Source of the DNA: Numida meleagris
Taxonomy: Eukaryota > Chordata > Aves > Galliformes > Numididae
Direction of reading: 5' to 3'
Assembly (NCBI RefSeq): GCF_002078875.1
Contig: NC_034415.1
Span: 23,150,331-23,214,330 of the forward strand
Length of the DNA: 64,000 nucleotides
This document shows positions 48,291-58,700 of the stretch, in pieces; position 1 is the stretch's first letter, and each line of letters opens with the position of its first letter. A model generated the notes under the pieces. It was not told the origin of the DNA, did no database searches, and worked only from the letters and a program-made list of their open reading frames with translations. The translations under genes and the position numbers were made by a program.

Positions 48291-50640
48291 ACCAGTGACA
48301 TGGTGACTGAGAAGCCCTGATGCAGAGAGGGAATGGAAGACTGAGTTTGATGGTAATAAAGGATAAGAAGCTGGTGAGAAGACTGAACAGGGAGATTGTT
48401 CTCTATAAGCACTACATTTTGAAATTTAAGAGGCAAAGTTTCTCAGTGCCTCTTTAAACAAATCAGAAGACAATGCTTAGAGAGACCTGGTAAAATGGTA
48501 CTAGCTCACCATTCAAAATTCTCTTCTTTAGCACTCTTCCTTCCACAATCCTACCTCTTTCCTAAAAAGCATTATGGCTAAAAAGGGTGAAAAAATGCGG
48601 TAACTGAAAAAGTTCCTATAAACTAGGTACTGACATGACTATCTATCTTTAAGTGTGAGCATTCATAGCTCTGTTTCAAAACCTGTTCAAACTTGGATAG
48701 CCATTTGTGGGGACAAATGAGGCTTCTGCCAGTTTTTACCAAGTTATAAAATTTTCAGCATCACAATAAATTGTGAGACAAGGAGGAGAGAAATTCAATT
48801 TAACAAGGAACTCGTAACTTTTCATTGAAGGAGTGCTCAATTGTGGGACAGGGAAGAAGGAGTGAGAGGTACAGTGTGCATCAATATCTTATCCCTTTCT
48901 TTCCGGGTTGTCCTTGGAGGCTTGTCCATAATTTACTTTCCCAGGGGAAATTTAGCACAAGTGTAGCAATTTTTCCTTTCATCCTGCCGGCAGACTAAGC
49001 TAGCCTCAGAACAAAAGGGAGATAAAAAAGAAAGAAAAAAAAAAAAAACAAAGATCCATAGATATTATTTACACAGCAGATCATGTATTATTTTTACCTT
49101 CAGATGTTCATATTTTGATAGTAGTACTAACTGCACACACACTCACACACACTGGGGTAGCATGATCAACGGTAGGGGTCAATAATTCCATTTCAGAAGC
49201 AGTCCTACTGCAGAGTGAAATGAAACAGAGTAAAGTCTAAAGTAATGAAATGTGACAGAGCCACATTCACTGCCATCCTCCAAATATGGAGAGAAATACA
49301 TTTCTACATGAGGAAGCCCTAACCGGCAAGTCAAATCTAGTCATATAATAAATAAGGCTACACATAAGTAATGGATGACTCTCATACTTAGAATTTGCCT
49401 TCTTCAATTAACTATGATCTCACAAAGTCTGATTTTTTGTTAGTATGTGAATGATTAACCTTCAAGTTTCCTTGAAGGAAATGGCCTATCTCATTACTTC
49501 ACAATATTAATCAAATATTTTATTCTCTCCTCATATTTGTTGCATCACCAGTGATATTATAACTACTTCAATTGGTTAAATCAAGAAATGATCTATAAAC
49601 AATCACAATGCACTTAGTATCATAATTGTCAATGCATATCATTATGTTGGAGAGGGCTGCCGGGAGCTAGCAAATCTGACTTTGATCTATGGGCAATCAT
49701 AGACCTCTCTGAAGCTGCCATTCACTCAATATAAACATCAAAAGCAATAGTACTGCATTATAAATTGTGATCTTTGAAACAACAGAAGCCAATGGCCAAA
49801 GCACAGAGCAGATTCAAAGGCTAGGAACAGGCTGAATTCAATGGGCCTCGGTGATTTTCTGTGACAACCTGTATATGCAAGTGTTTCAGACATTCATTTG
49901 GTGGCGCAATGAACAGCTGTATCAGAGACATAGGATAATGAAAACCAGCAGAAAAGACATTAAGGATATACGCCCCTAAAAACAAGCTGCACATGCAGAG
50001 GCCTCTTTCTTGTCCTCTCTTTGTTGTTGTTTTTTTGGGGTTTTTTTTTTTGTTAGTTTTTTTCTCCTCCCCCAATTTCACAAATAAATTTCTATATTCT
50101 GTTATGGATAAGAGGGAAGTTTTGGTATATCACTATATTCTTACTTAGTTATTCATCCTACACCAGCCTTATGGTCCTACCTTCTCCCCGCTTCTGCTTC
50201 GGGACAATTAATTTCCATTTCTACAAAATCACAATACAGATAAGAAATGCAACTGATTTCTGCTGAAATAAGCTCATGAAGTTTTTGACATACTTCAAAA
50301 TGTCACTAGGACTAAAGAACGTGAAATTCCATAAATTCAGTAAAGCATATGATCAATGCATAAGAACTAATTAAAGGAAATTCCCCAGAACTAGTAATTA
50401 AAGAATTGTAATATAATGCAGACGTTTTTGATGGAAATACACATAAATAGTCATTACCCTCATACTGCCCAATCCTTTGAAGATCTAGTAGGAAAGGTGG
50501 ATGCACTGTAGCTGTTAGCTATGGACAGGACAGATTACAAGGGGCAGGTTAGTGATACAAACAGTATCACTATATTATTTGACCAGTATGATTAGGTGCA
50601 AAGAAATATTAAATTATCTATTTAGAAACAAAAACACAGG
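48291..50640. other. Non-coding DNA with low-complexity tracts
   Basis: An A-rich tract lies at 49023-49050, a broken CA tract at 49133-49152, and a T-rich tract with TTGTTGTTG and GGGG at 50021-50067. No gene is seen. The old CR1 described next may extend leftwards into this region beyond recognition. Confidence 0.5.
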
Positions 50641-50893
50641 CTATATCTACAGAACAAGGACTGAGATAGCCTTAGAAATTAACTAACAATTTGGTAGTCA
50701 TAAAAGTAAAAACTCCAATCAAGAACATTCAAGATAACACACAAACACCAAGAGGCATGAAACTTAATAAAATAACTTTATAGATATTTCAGTAAGAGGG
50801 AGATCAAGGAAAAGATTGGTCCACTCCTTAAGTAAGGAATCAAATATAATGGATGATGCCAAAAAGACTAACAAGTTCAGTCTTAACGATGAA
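50640..50893 (+). mobile_element. Ancient CR1 LINE, upstream segment
   Basis: Recognition is best at about 50783-50880. The run TTTATAGATATTTCAGTAAG, then AGGGAGATCAAGGAAAAGAT, then TGGTCCACTCCTTAAG matches the part of ORF2 between endonuclease and reverse transcriptase in old CR1 copies known from turtles and birds. A 'GATGATGCCAAAAAGACTAA' stretch and GTTCAGTCTTA complete the match. The element is broken at 50893 by a mariner and resumes at 51437. The left limit is uncertain; similarity is weak before 50760. Confidence 0.65.
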
Positions 50894-51436
50894 GGCTGCT
50901 CTGAAAGTAATGCCTCCTATTTTATTATGTTGGCCAGCAGCATCAGAGGTGGATGTTGGTGGCATGGCAGTTGGGGTACCTTCCTGCCGATACTCCATTA
51001 CATTTTGTTGCCATGTTTCAGATGGCAGCAGAGGGGCAGTCTGACAAAATGGTGTCTGACATGGAAGCACATACAAAGCAAAGGTGTGTGATTGAATTCC
51101 TCCAGGCAGAAAAAAATGGTACCCATCAACATTCATTGATGCTTCTGAATGTTTATGGAGATCAAAAAGTGAATGTGAGCACAATGAGGGGTGGGTGGTG
51201 CACTTCAGCAATGGTGACAGCAACAGTGGGTCACCTCTGCTGTTGCAGATTTTTACAAGCATAGCATGTGGGCTCTTGTTCATGGCCAGTGAAAATGCAC
51301 TGGCCAAAGGTGGTGACAATGGTGAAAATATTTTTCTGTAACTGAGAATTTACTCTATCAAACAGTGTTCTTGTGCTCTTTGTATCTCTTGTAGTTTTCA
51401 CAGAAATAAATAGGAGGCATTATTTTCGGAGCAACC
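50894..51436 (+). mobile_element. Mariner (Galluhop-like) element, internally deleted, copy 2
   Basis: The left TIR is GGCTGCTCTGAAAGTAATGC and the right TIR, in reverse, GGTTGCTCCGAAAATAATGC; both run on into CTCCTATTT. The right flank is TA (51437-51438); the left flank is AA, presumably a mutated TA. The length is about 543 bases, so more than half of a full mariner is missing. It retains the transposase N-terminus and the extreme C-terminal end. It is inserted in an old CR1, which shows the CR1 was already present. Confidence 0.93.
51022..51341 (+). pseudogene. Mariner transposase remnant (N-terminal part, frameshifted)
   Basis: The ATG at 51022 opens a frame with MAAEGQSDKM and MKQRC-like residues (here HTKQRCVIEFLQAEK), then LLNVYGDQKVNVST. 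These belong to the first helix-turn-helix of mariner transposases. Near 51190 the frame shifts by one; the alternative frame continues with WVVHFSNGDSNSGSP and runs to TAA at 51339-51341. The catalytic DD(34)D core is absent, so the product could at most be a truncated DNA-binding domain. Confidence 0.85.
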
Positions 51437-52872
51437 TATGCATAAGGCCAATTGCAGCCACATAGCTATCATAGTAAATGTCACTAACAAAGAACCAGAT
51501 CTGAGACTCAAATGGTGAAGATCCAAATTTCAGTGCACTTAGGTAAGGTAGGTGTTTTTATATACGGTATGCAATGAACTTAATCCATAAGTATTTAAAC
51601 AGCTAGCTAAGAATCTCAAAGCCATTGGGACTTACCTTTGAGAACTTATAAAGGACAATGGAGAAACTGGAAGACAAAAAAAAGGGCAAGAGTAATATCT
51701 ATCTTTAAAAAAGAGAGAGAGAAAGAGAAAGCCTGAGAATTGTAGGCTGATCAGCTTATCTTCAATTTATGGAAAAATTCTGTAATACATAGACAAACTA
51801 TTTGTAACCATCTGGAAGATAATGAGGATATGTATAATATCCAATGTGGATTTGTCAAGAACAATCATGTCAAAGCAATCTAATTTTCTTTCTTGACAGG
51901 ATATAACAGACCTTCTGGACAGAGGAAAAGAATCAGATGTCACGTGTACCTAGGAATATTTTTTGACCCTCTTCCGCATTATGTTCTCCTAAGCAAACCA
52001 CTGAAGCATGATTCAATTGAAGATAGTACACAGTGCGTGTGACACTGATTCAGAAGATAATACTCAGACAGCAGTTACCAACAAACACGTCACTCCTATC
52101 AACAGAAAAAGAAACCTCAAACTGAGAATCTGCATGAGTCTCTCTTAGGTCAGGTAGCATTTAATATTTTGATTAATGATCCAGAAAATAGCATTATAAA
52201 CATACTTGCTACGGCAATGTCTTGCTTGGAAGCATTACAAGTGCTTTGGACAACAGACCAGAATTCAGAATAACCTTGGTTGAATTTAAAGACCTGATTT
52301 GTAAGCCATAGTGCTTGGTCAGTAGGGATAAATGTAAAGTACTATATTTAGCCAAAAATAATTAACCTCTTGGGATGAGGTACAACTGACTTGGTAGCCA
52401 TTCTGTAGAAAATGAGAAGTTGTTTTGGATCACATGCTGGATAAGAAATCAACAGTATAATGCTGTTCCAGAAAAGACAAATGTCCTACTGCAATGCACA
52501 AATTAAGTATAGCTTGCCAGTCAGAAAAGAATCCATTCAGTGCTGATAAAGCTACAGTTGCATTATTGCATCCACTCTGAGGAACTGCACCTCCAACAAA
52601 TGAGGCTCAACTGGTGATAATCCAGAAGAAATTGATGAGAATAATCTAAGCCTAGAAAACATCTCTGTAAATAAAAATTTAATGAGTTAGGGTTATTTGA
52701 GAAGAAATAAAAATTGATATAAATAAGTAGTAGCTGCAAAGTTAAAAAAAAAAACACAATGATAAACAAAACCAAAACCAAACAACATGCCTACTCTTTG
52801 TGTTGATGTCAGATAGGGCAAGACATAAAGGATTTAAAGAGCAGTCAGGGAGATTGAGGATAGATTTTAGGG
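51437..52872 (+). mobile_element. Ancient CR1 LINE, reverse transcriptase segment
   Basis: The old CR1 resumes after the mariner. Successive matches to the old CR1 pattern are GTATTTAAACAGCTAGCTAA (from 51590), AGCCATTGGGACTTACCTTT (from 51619), GAGAACTTATAAAGGACAAT, TATCTATCTTTAAAAAAGAG (51696 on), TGTGGATTTGTCAAGAACAA (51845 on) and CATGTCAAAGCAATCTAATT. A TGTACCTAGGAATATTTTTTGA stretch near 51945 corresponds to the 'YLDFSKAFD' catalytic Asp box. Later parts decay; a block near 52816-52872 resembles the region before the C-terminus. Many stops and indels. It is far more diverged than copies A-D. Confidence 0.7.
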
Positions 52873-53352
52873 GGAAAATAATGTCAAGTGGTAAGAAGCA
52901 ATGAAGTGCAGAGAAGATAGATTGTGAAAGTTCTGAAATACTTCTGAAAAAACGTTGTCAGAAATAACATTGGCATCTGTCCAGAATAAGTGCGGTTTCT
53001 CAATGCAAAAAGGGTGATCCCTGATTACAAGATTCCCACTGAAATGTCTCAGCAATGAGACTTGTACATGCTGTTGGGGGAGCACTGACAAGGATTTAAT
53101 ATATGACTTTCCAAATACAGCATTTGTAAAGTTGAAGAAAATAATGGAAGTCTAGAACCTTTATTTTTAAAAAGATGTTAAGAAATTTAAGAGCACGCAG
53201 CATGACTTAAGGGACAAAGAAAAGTACTTGAAGCGAGAAGACAATACTTCAATCTGTTGCACTACCATCCACTTTCCCTCCCTGTCTCATTTAAAAAGAA
53301 ATTATTTCTTAATCTTGTAGTACATAATTAGCTTCCAGAGGAAACCAAATAA
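52873..53352. other. Unassigned stretch inside the old CR1 region
   Basis: This could be decayed CR1 or an unrelated insertion. No TIR, tail or coding feature is visible. An A-rich tract at 52744-52755 precedes it. Confidence 0.35.
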
Positions 53353-53995
53353 ATCATAGAATCATAGGATAGTTTGAGTTGGAAGGGATCCTTAAGGGCC
53401 ATCCAGTCCAAATCCCCTGCCATTAACAGGGACACCTATAGCTCCATCAGGGTACTCAGAGCCAGATCCAGACTGACCTTGAACGTCTCCAAGGATGGAA
53501 CATCTTGTTCTAGTGCTTCACTACTTTTAGTGTAAAAAACTCTTCCTTATCTGCAATCTAAATCTACCCTCTTTTAATTTGAAACCATTGCCCCTTGTCC
53601 TATCACAGCAGACCCTGCTAAAGAGTTTGTTCCCTTCCCTCTTACAGCCCCCTTTTAGATATTGAAAAGCTGCTCTCAGGTCTTCCTAGAGCCTACTATT
53701 CTTCAGCCTGTCCTCTTACAGGAGGTATTCCATCCCTCAGATCATTTTTGTGGCCCTCCTCCAGAGAAGCTCTAACAGATCCTCATCTCTCCTGTACCAA
53801 GGACTCCACATCTGGACATAGTACTCCAGCTGAGATCTCACCAGTGCAGAGCAGAGGAGCAGGATCACCTCCCTTGACATGCTGGCTGTGCTTCATTTGA
53901 TGGAGCCCAGGATACGGTTGGCATTCTGGGCTGTGAGGACACATTTCTGGCTCATGTCCAGGCTACCATCCACCAGTACCTCCAAGTCCTTTTTA
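53353..53995 (-). mobile_element. CR1 LINE, 5'-truncated, minus strand (copy C)
   Basis: In plus-strand reading it opens with ATCATAGAATCATAGGATAG, the reverse complement of the CR1 tail, followed by GTTTGAGTTGGAAGGGATCC, the complement of the 3' UTR. It then runs backwards through the C-terminal end of ORF2 and ends near 53995 in TACCTCCAAGTCCTTTTTAT. About 640 bases of the 3' end are retained. On both sides lie parts of the old CR1, so copy C inserted into it, in antisense. Confidence 0.95.
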
Positions 53996-54018
53996 TAATC
54001 CAAGATTAATCCAACTCA

Positions 54019-54250
54019 AAAATTAGATTTACATTTTTAACAGTGAGTAATCAAGACACTGAAACAAATTATCAAAGGAAACAGTAGATATTCTGTTTCC
54101 TGATGTCTTGAAATCAAGACTTCATGCCTTCCCAAAAGACAGGCTTCAGTCATACGTAGGTTAAAAGTTCAATGCAAGGCCATACAGCTTTAATTCAAGA
54201 ATCTGCAATGTCCAAGAGGGCTGCCACAACTGTTCAAGGTCCAAAAATTA
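54019..54250 (+). mobile_element. Ancient CR1 LINE, 3' segment
   Basis: ACACTGAAACAAATTATCAA (54057 on) followed by AGGAAACAGTAGATATTCTG and TGATGTCTTGAAATCAAGAC matches the old CR1 C-terminal region ('CACTGGAACAAATTACCAAG', 'GTGGATTCTCC', 'TTGATGTCTTTAAATCAAGAC'). GGCTTCAGTCATACG... and TTCAATGCAAGGCC fit what follows in the 3' UTR. The right end is unclear and the tail cannot be recognised. It is taken as the continuation of the segment at 51437-52872 across copy C. Confidence 0.6.
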
Positions 54251-54384
54251 ATTTAGAGCCTGATCTTCTTTTCATCTGAAGAGGACGGCCTCTATATCCT
54301 TAGACTGTTATAATTATTGTGACCTGAAAACGCTGGGATAATCTCCGCTGCACATGGTCTTTTCATACGTGCTTTTCATGCACA
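54251..54384. other. Short spacer between CR1 segments
   Basis: Unique-looking AT-rich sequence with no recognised feature, between the last recognisable old CR1 bases and young copy D. Confidence 0.5.
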
Positions 54385-54668
54385 TGCAGGACAAGGAGGT
54401 ATTCCAAGACAGCCAGCATGGCTTCACCAAGGGCAGATCATGTCTGATCAGTCTGGTGGCTTTCTACGAGTTACAGCATCAGTGGACAAAGGATGGGCAA
54501 CAGATGTCATCTAGCTGACATGGCCCCACTCCACATTGTTATCTCATGGTTATACTGAAAGATATCAATTTGAAGGCTGGGCTATTAAGTGGATAAAGAA
54601 TTGACTGGATGGCCATAGCCAGTGGGATGTTGTCAATGGCTCCATGTCCAGCTGGAGGCCTGTCATGA

Positions 54669-55349
54669 GTGGTGTCCTCCAGGGGATTCATCTTGGGACC
54701 AGTGCTCTTCAGTATCTTTATCAATGACACGGACAGTGGGATTGAGTGTACCCTCATCAAGTTTGCTGCTGACACTAAACTGAGTGTTACAGTTGACACA
54801 ACAGAAGGGAGGGACACCCCCCCACCCCACCCCTCCAAAGGGACTTGGACATGCTCGAAAAGTGGGCACATGAAAATCTGTTGAGGTTTAACAAGGCCAG
54901 GTGCAAGCTGTTGCACTTGGGTCGAGGCAATTCCAGACACAAGTATAGACTGGGAGAAGAACTCATTGAGAGCAGCCCTGCAGAGAAGGACTTGGGAGGT
55001 CTTGATGGGCAAAAAACTTGACATGAGTCAGCAGTGTGTGCTTTGAGCCCAGAAGGCCAACTGTATCCTGGGCTGCATCAAAAGAGTAGTGGCCAGCAGG
55101 GACAGGGAGGTGACTATCCCCCTCTACTCTGCCCCTGTGAGGCCCCATCTGGAGTATTGTGTCCAAGCCTGGGGCCCCCAGTACAGAAAGGATGTGGAGC
55201 TGTTAGAGCAGGTCCATAGGAGGGCCACAAAGATGATCAAAGGGTTGGAGCATCTCTCTCCTATGAGGATAGGTCAAGGGAGTTGGGCTTGTTTATCCTG
55301 GAGAGGAGAAGGCTCCAGGGAGACCTCATTGCAGTCTTTCAGTACTTGA
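54669..55349 (+). pseudogene. CR1 reverse transcriptase remnant (copy D)
   Basis: A frame carries [20 protein letters not shown] and KFAADTKL, so the first Asp of the catalytic FADD pair is Ala. After a stop near 54882 the same phase reopens at 55089 with [19 protein letters not shown] and RRATKMIKG. Both are CR1 landmark blocks. The catalytic substitution and the interruptions show a defunct gene. Confidence 0.9.
54817..54833 (-). repeat. C-rich tract, putative minus-strand G-quadruplex
   Basis: Seven C, A, four C, A, four C on the plus strand. The minus strand has G runs of 4, 4 and 7 with single-base loops, and the run of 7 can supply two G3 runs. This gives a canonical four-run pattern. 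It lies inside CR1 copy D, where other CR1 copies do not have such a tract, so it arose by local expansion. Confidence 0.7.
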
Positions 55350-55737
55350 GGGGAGCTAACAAGCAGGAGGGGGACTGACTTTTTACACCGTCTGATAGCT
55401 ATAGGACAAGAGGGAATGGCTTTAAATTAAAAGAGAGGAGATTTAGGTTAGATGTTAGGAATAAATTTTTTACTCAGAGGGTGTTGAGGTGCTGGAACAG
55501 GTTGCCCAGAGAGGTTGTGGATGCCCCATCTCTGGAGGCAGTCAAGGCCAGGTTTGATGGGATCCTGGGCAGCCTGATCTAGAGGCTGGCAATCCTGCCA
55601 ATGGCAGGGGGGTCTGAACTAGATCATCTTTAAGGTCCCCTCCAACCAAAGACATTTTACGATTCTATAATACACTGGGAACTCTTTTTTCCATAGCTCT
55701 ATGAACTCAGAAACTTCAACTCCCATCAGAACAATGA

Positions 55738-55790
55738 GGAAAAAAAAAAAAAAAAAGATAATAAAGTAAAATAAATAAAAATAAAATGAA
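55738..55790. repeat. A-rich low-complexity tract
   Basis: About eighteen A residues followed by AATAAA-like units (AAATAAATAAAAATAAAAT). It lies about 65 bases after the end of CR1 copy D. CR1 has no poly-A tail, so it is unlikely to belong to that element. Confidence 0.85.
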
Positions 55791-58700
55791 CATATGCTGC
55801 TTAAATTAAAAGTTCTAGATATCTAAACTGCTAATTTGAAAGTATATTTTTCTTCTTCAGAACTTCAAGTATACTATTTAATGTGTTATTTAGTCTGTTA
55901 AAGTTCTGCCTACTTTAAGAGCAAAAGGATTAATGGTTTCAAATTCCAGTGTGTTGACCTTTATTCAACATTAAAATGCTTATTTGAGCATTCTGCCATG
56001 GTACCAGTAAGCCTCTATCTAATGAAAACTGTAAGGCAAAGGAAGTTTAACTCCCATATGTCCATGGATAAAATTATTTTGCAGTAAGAAGTTTAGGGGA
56101 TTTTTACTACACACCTATGAAGTTAAAGCTGATGCAAAGAATATTAAAGCCACAGAGTATACATGCTATTACTCTGTTTACGTGTTAAATGCTAGAGCTG
56201 TATTAATGAAGATAGTCAAGAATTAGAACAGTTAAGAGCTCCTGTTCCCAAGTTAATGCCCAGAATAACATAGTCATGACAGCAATTTTAAGCAAAGCAG
56301 AACAGAAGCTAATCATACTTGTTACTTCTGCAATAAATTAAAGAAATCTACTTCCAAATACCACAAGCTTGAAGAAAACCAAAGAAGCAATTTGCATATG
56401 AGAATATGTGGTCTGCTAACATAGCGAAACAAATTAGGGAATAAGTTGGCAAGATGGATCTGTTGCTGAATATTGGAGTGGGTAAACTATAAACACATTG
56501 GCTGACATGGCAGAAAGAACTAGGGGAGAAGACGAAGGCAATAGAGAGCCTGGATGCTGTGGCAGATCTTCAGGGCACTTACTGAATGCAGATTAAAAAA
56601 GTGTCTTTACAGACAGGGGGAGACTGAGAAAGCCAGGACTATGATTACATCGGATCTTTACTACTGAGATATTGATTAAAGTAACAACTATGCAAAAAGC
56701 TAAGCAGGGGGACATTTTTCTCAAAGAAGATTTCCATTCTTCCACAGTTAGTTTAACAAGTTACGCGATCAAATGCAATCTAGGATGTAAAACCTACAGA
56801 GATACCACAGACAATAAATCAAGACTGAAGCTAATACTCAGATTAGGTTTTTGTCCTACCATATTTTTCTAAGTCCTTTTTCTCCATAAAAGATTACCAG
56901 CCAATCTATTAAATATTGAAAAGTTATTGGACAAAGATAGTTGTTAAAACAGACAGCTGGTTAAAAAAAAAATTTCAGAACCTAAAGACTTGAAATAATT
57001 TCCCTAAAGGAAAGAAATATATATTGCTTACATGTAGAGAGAGTTTTGAGCTATCGCATTTTAAAACATAATAATCATATAGCCAGGAATTAAAATATGT
57101 GTTGTACCTTAAGTTACTAATGACAAATAAATTAGGTATAGGATAACTAAAGAAGAGTAGTATCAACTCTGAAGGTATATGTATGAATGCTTAAGAAGAT
57201 GTGAATAGAAGACAAGAAATTCAACATATTGACTGTCACATGCAAAATAATGAAGAAAAAACAGCTTTTGTGGCTCTGAGGGGGATAGTGAATATTTAAT
57301 AATTCTAATTCAAACTTCCCTTGTAAGTACTAACAGAATTCTAGAAAAATATCTACAGAGTACACCAATGTTTTGCTAAAACACACAACTCCAGAACTGC
57401 AAATACAATTCAAAATTCCTGCGTCTCTTCGAAGTCTAACTTCACTGTCTATCCACTATCTCCAAAGATAGAATAAATTAAAGTGCACAGTGTACCAGAC
57501 TGGAGGAGGTAGAGCAGGATTTTTTTTTTTCTGCTTGTTAAACAAAAACTTTACATAAGTTATAGACTGCAAACAGTTTATTCTATTAATTAAAAAAAGA
57601 TGTTGAGAGAGTTTATGTAATGTAAATCTGTCACTGTTTGGGTTTCACACAAAATATGCAGTACAACATTTTATTCAAGGCAAGGCATGCTCAGGAATGT
57701 CAGAAAAAGTTCTGGAAGGGCTTTTATAATATACGTACTTTTAGGAAATCATGAAATTTAATGCAATTATTTAAAATATTTTTTGTTGTTTTTTTAATCA
57801 CATTAAAAAAGCGCAAAAGCTCAGAGGCAGAAGTAGATACTCTAAATCTTTTCTTACTCAGACTGTAGAATAATGAAAAACCATGAGCTTTCACTTAATC
57901 TCTTAATTTATACAGGTAAAAAATGCAGTACTATAGATATACCTGTTGCAAGGGATTAGCAGCCAGAACAACAACTAGATGCATCTTCTGTGCAACCTCA
58001 CTGCACAAGGGATGTACAGATCGTTGCCAAATCTATACAGTAATGTACTCTTACTATTGCCAGGAATGTAGTCTCTCAAATACAAACATTATTGCATTCT
58101 GAATCAAAATATCATTTGCCATATCTTATTATCCAACCCATTTCACATTTTATGCCATACAATTTGAAAAACCAGTCTGAATTTATCTTCAGGTTTAGTA
58201 TGTTGGACTTGTGACATGAAATACGCCAAGCATTAAAGCATGTTCCTGCTCTTGCCGATTCTCAGCATAAATGCTTCCTCCCTTCTTATCAGTTGTCTAA
58301 GCACCAGCATGCTACAATCAACTTCCAGCTAGTTAGTTAAGATGCTTGCTTGCCTTTCTTCTCTAAATGCAGCACTCTCTTGGGCGTATTGATCAGAGAC
58401 TAAAATGAAACACAAGAAAATAAAACCAAAACAACAAAAAACACACCCTGGATGAAATTCCTTTTTCTTTTCTCTCTTTTTTGCTACTGTCACTTTTTTA
58501 AAAGGTCCTTTCATCTCCTCCTCTGCCAAGAAAGCATATTACTTGATGAAAATGTAAGGATAATGAATCTAAAGCCACTCGACACCAAACTACTTAGAAA
58601 TGGAGGGTAACTCTGTAGAATTTAGCCTGCAGCACTTCAGTGAGGCAGCACACACATGCACAAATTACTTTCTCAGTTAGTGTGGAAACTCAAGGAAATC

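Larger units (their letters stand above)
54385..55671 (+). mobile_element. CR1 LINE, 5'-truncated, about 1.3 kb (copy D)
   Basis: It begins around GCAGGACAAGGAGGTATTCC, which is the 'QDGFTKGRSC' part of CR1 reverse transcriptase, and runs to the 3' tail CGATTCTATAATAC. The conserved C-terminal block (WNRLPREVVDAPSLEAVKA) lies at about 55493-55550. The catalytic FADD box reads FAAD at 54762-54773, and a C-rich expansion at 54817-54833 interrupts the following residues. It is the longest young CR1 in the window and is dead. Confidence 0.95.

Noticed and set aside
50840..51319. 159-codon minus-strand frame
   Set aside because: It is the antisense of mariner copy 2, running partly into the flanking old CR1.
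53353..53995. Possible separate gene on the minus strand
   Set aside because: Entire stretch is a CR1 3' end recognised by its tail and ORF2 C-terminus.
54539..55024. 161-codon minus-strand frame
   Set aside because: It is the antisense of CR1 copy D reverse transcriptase.
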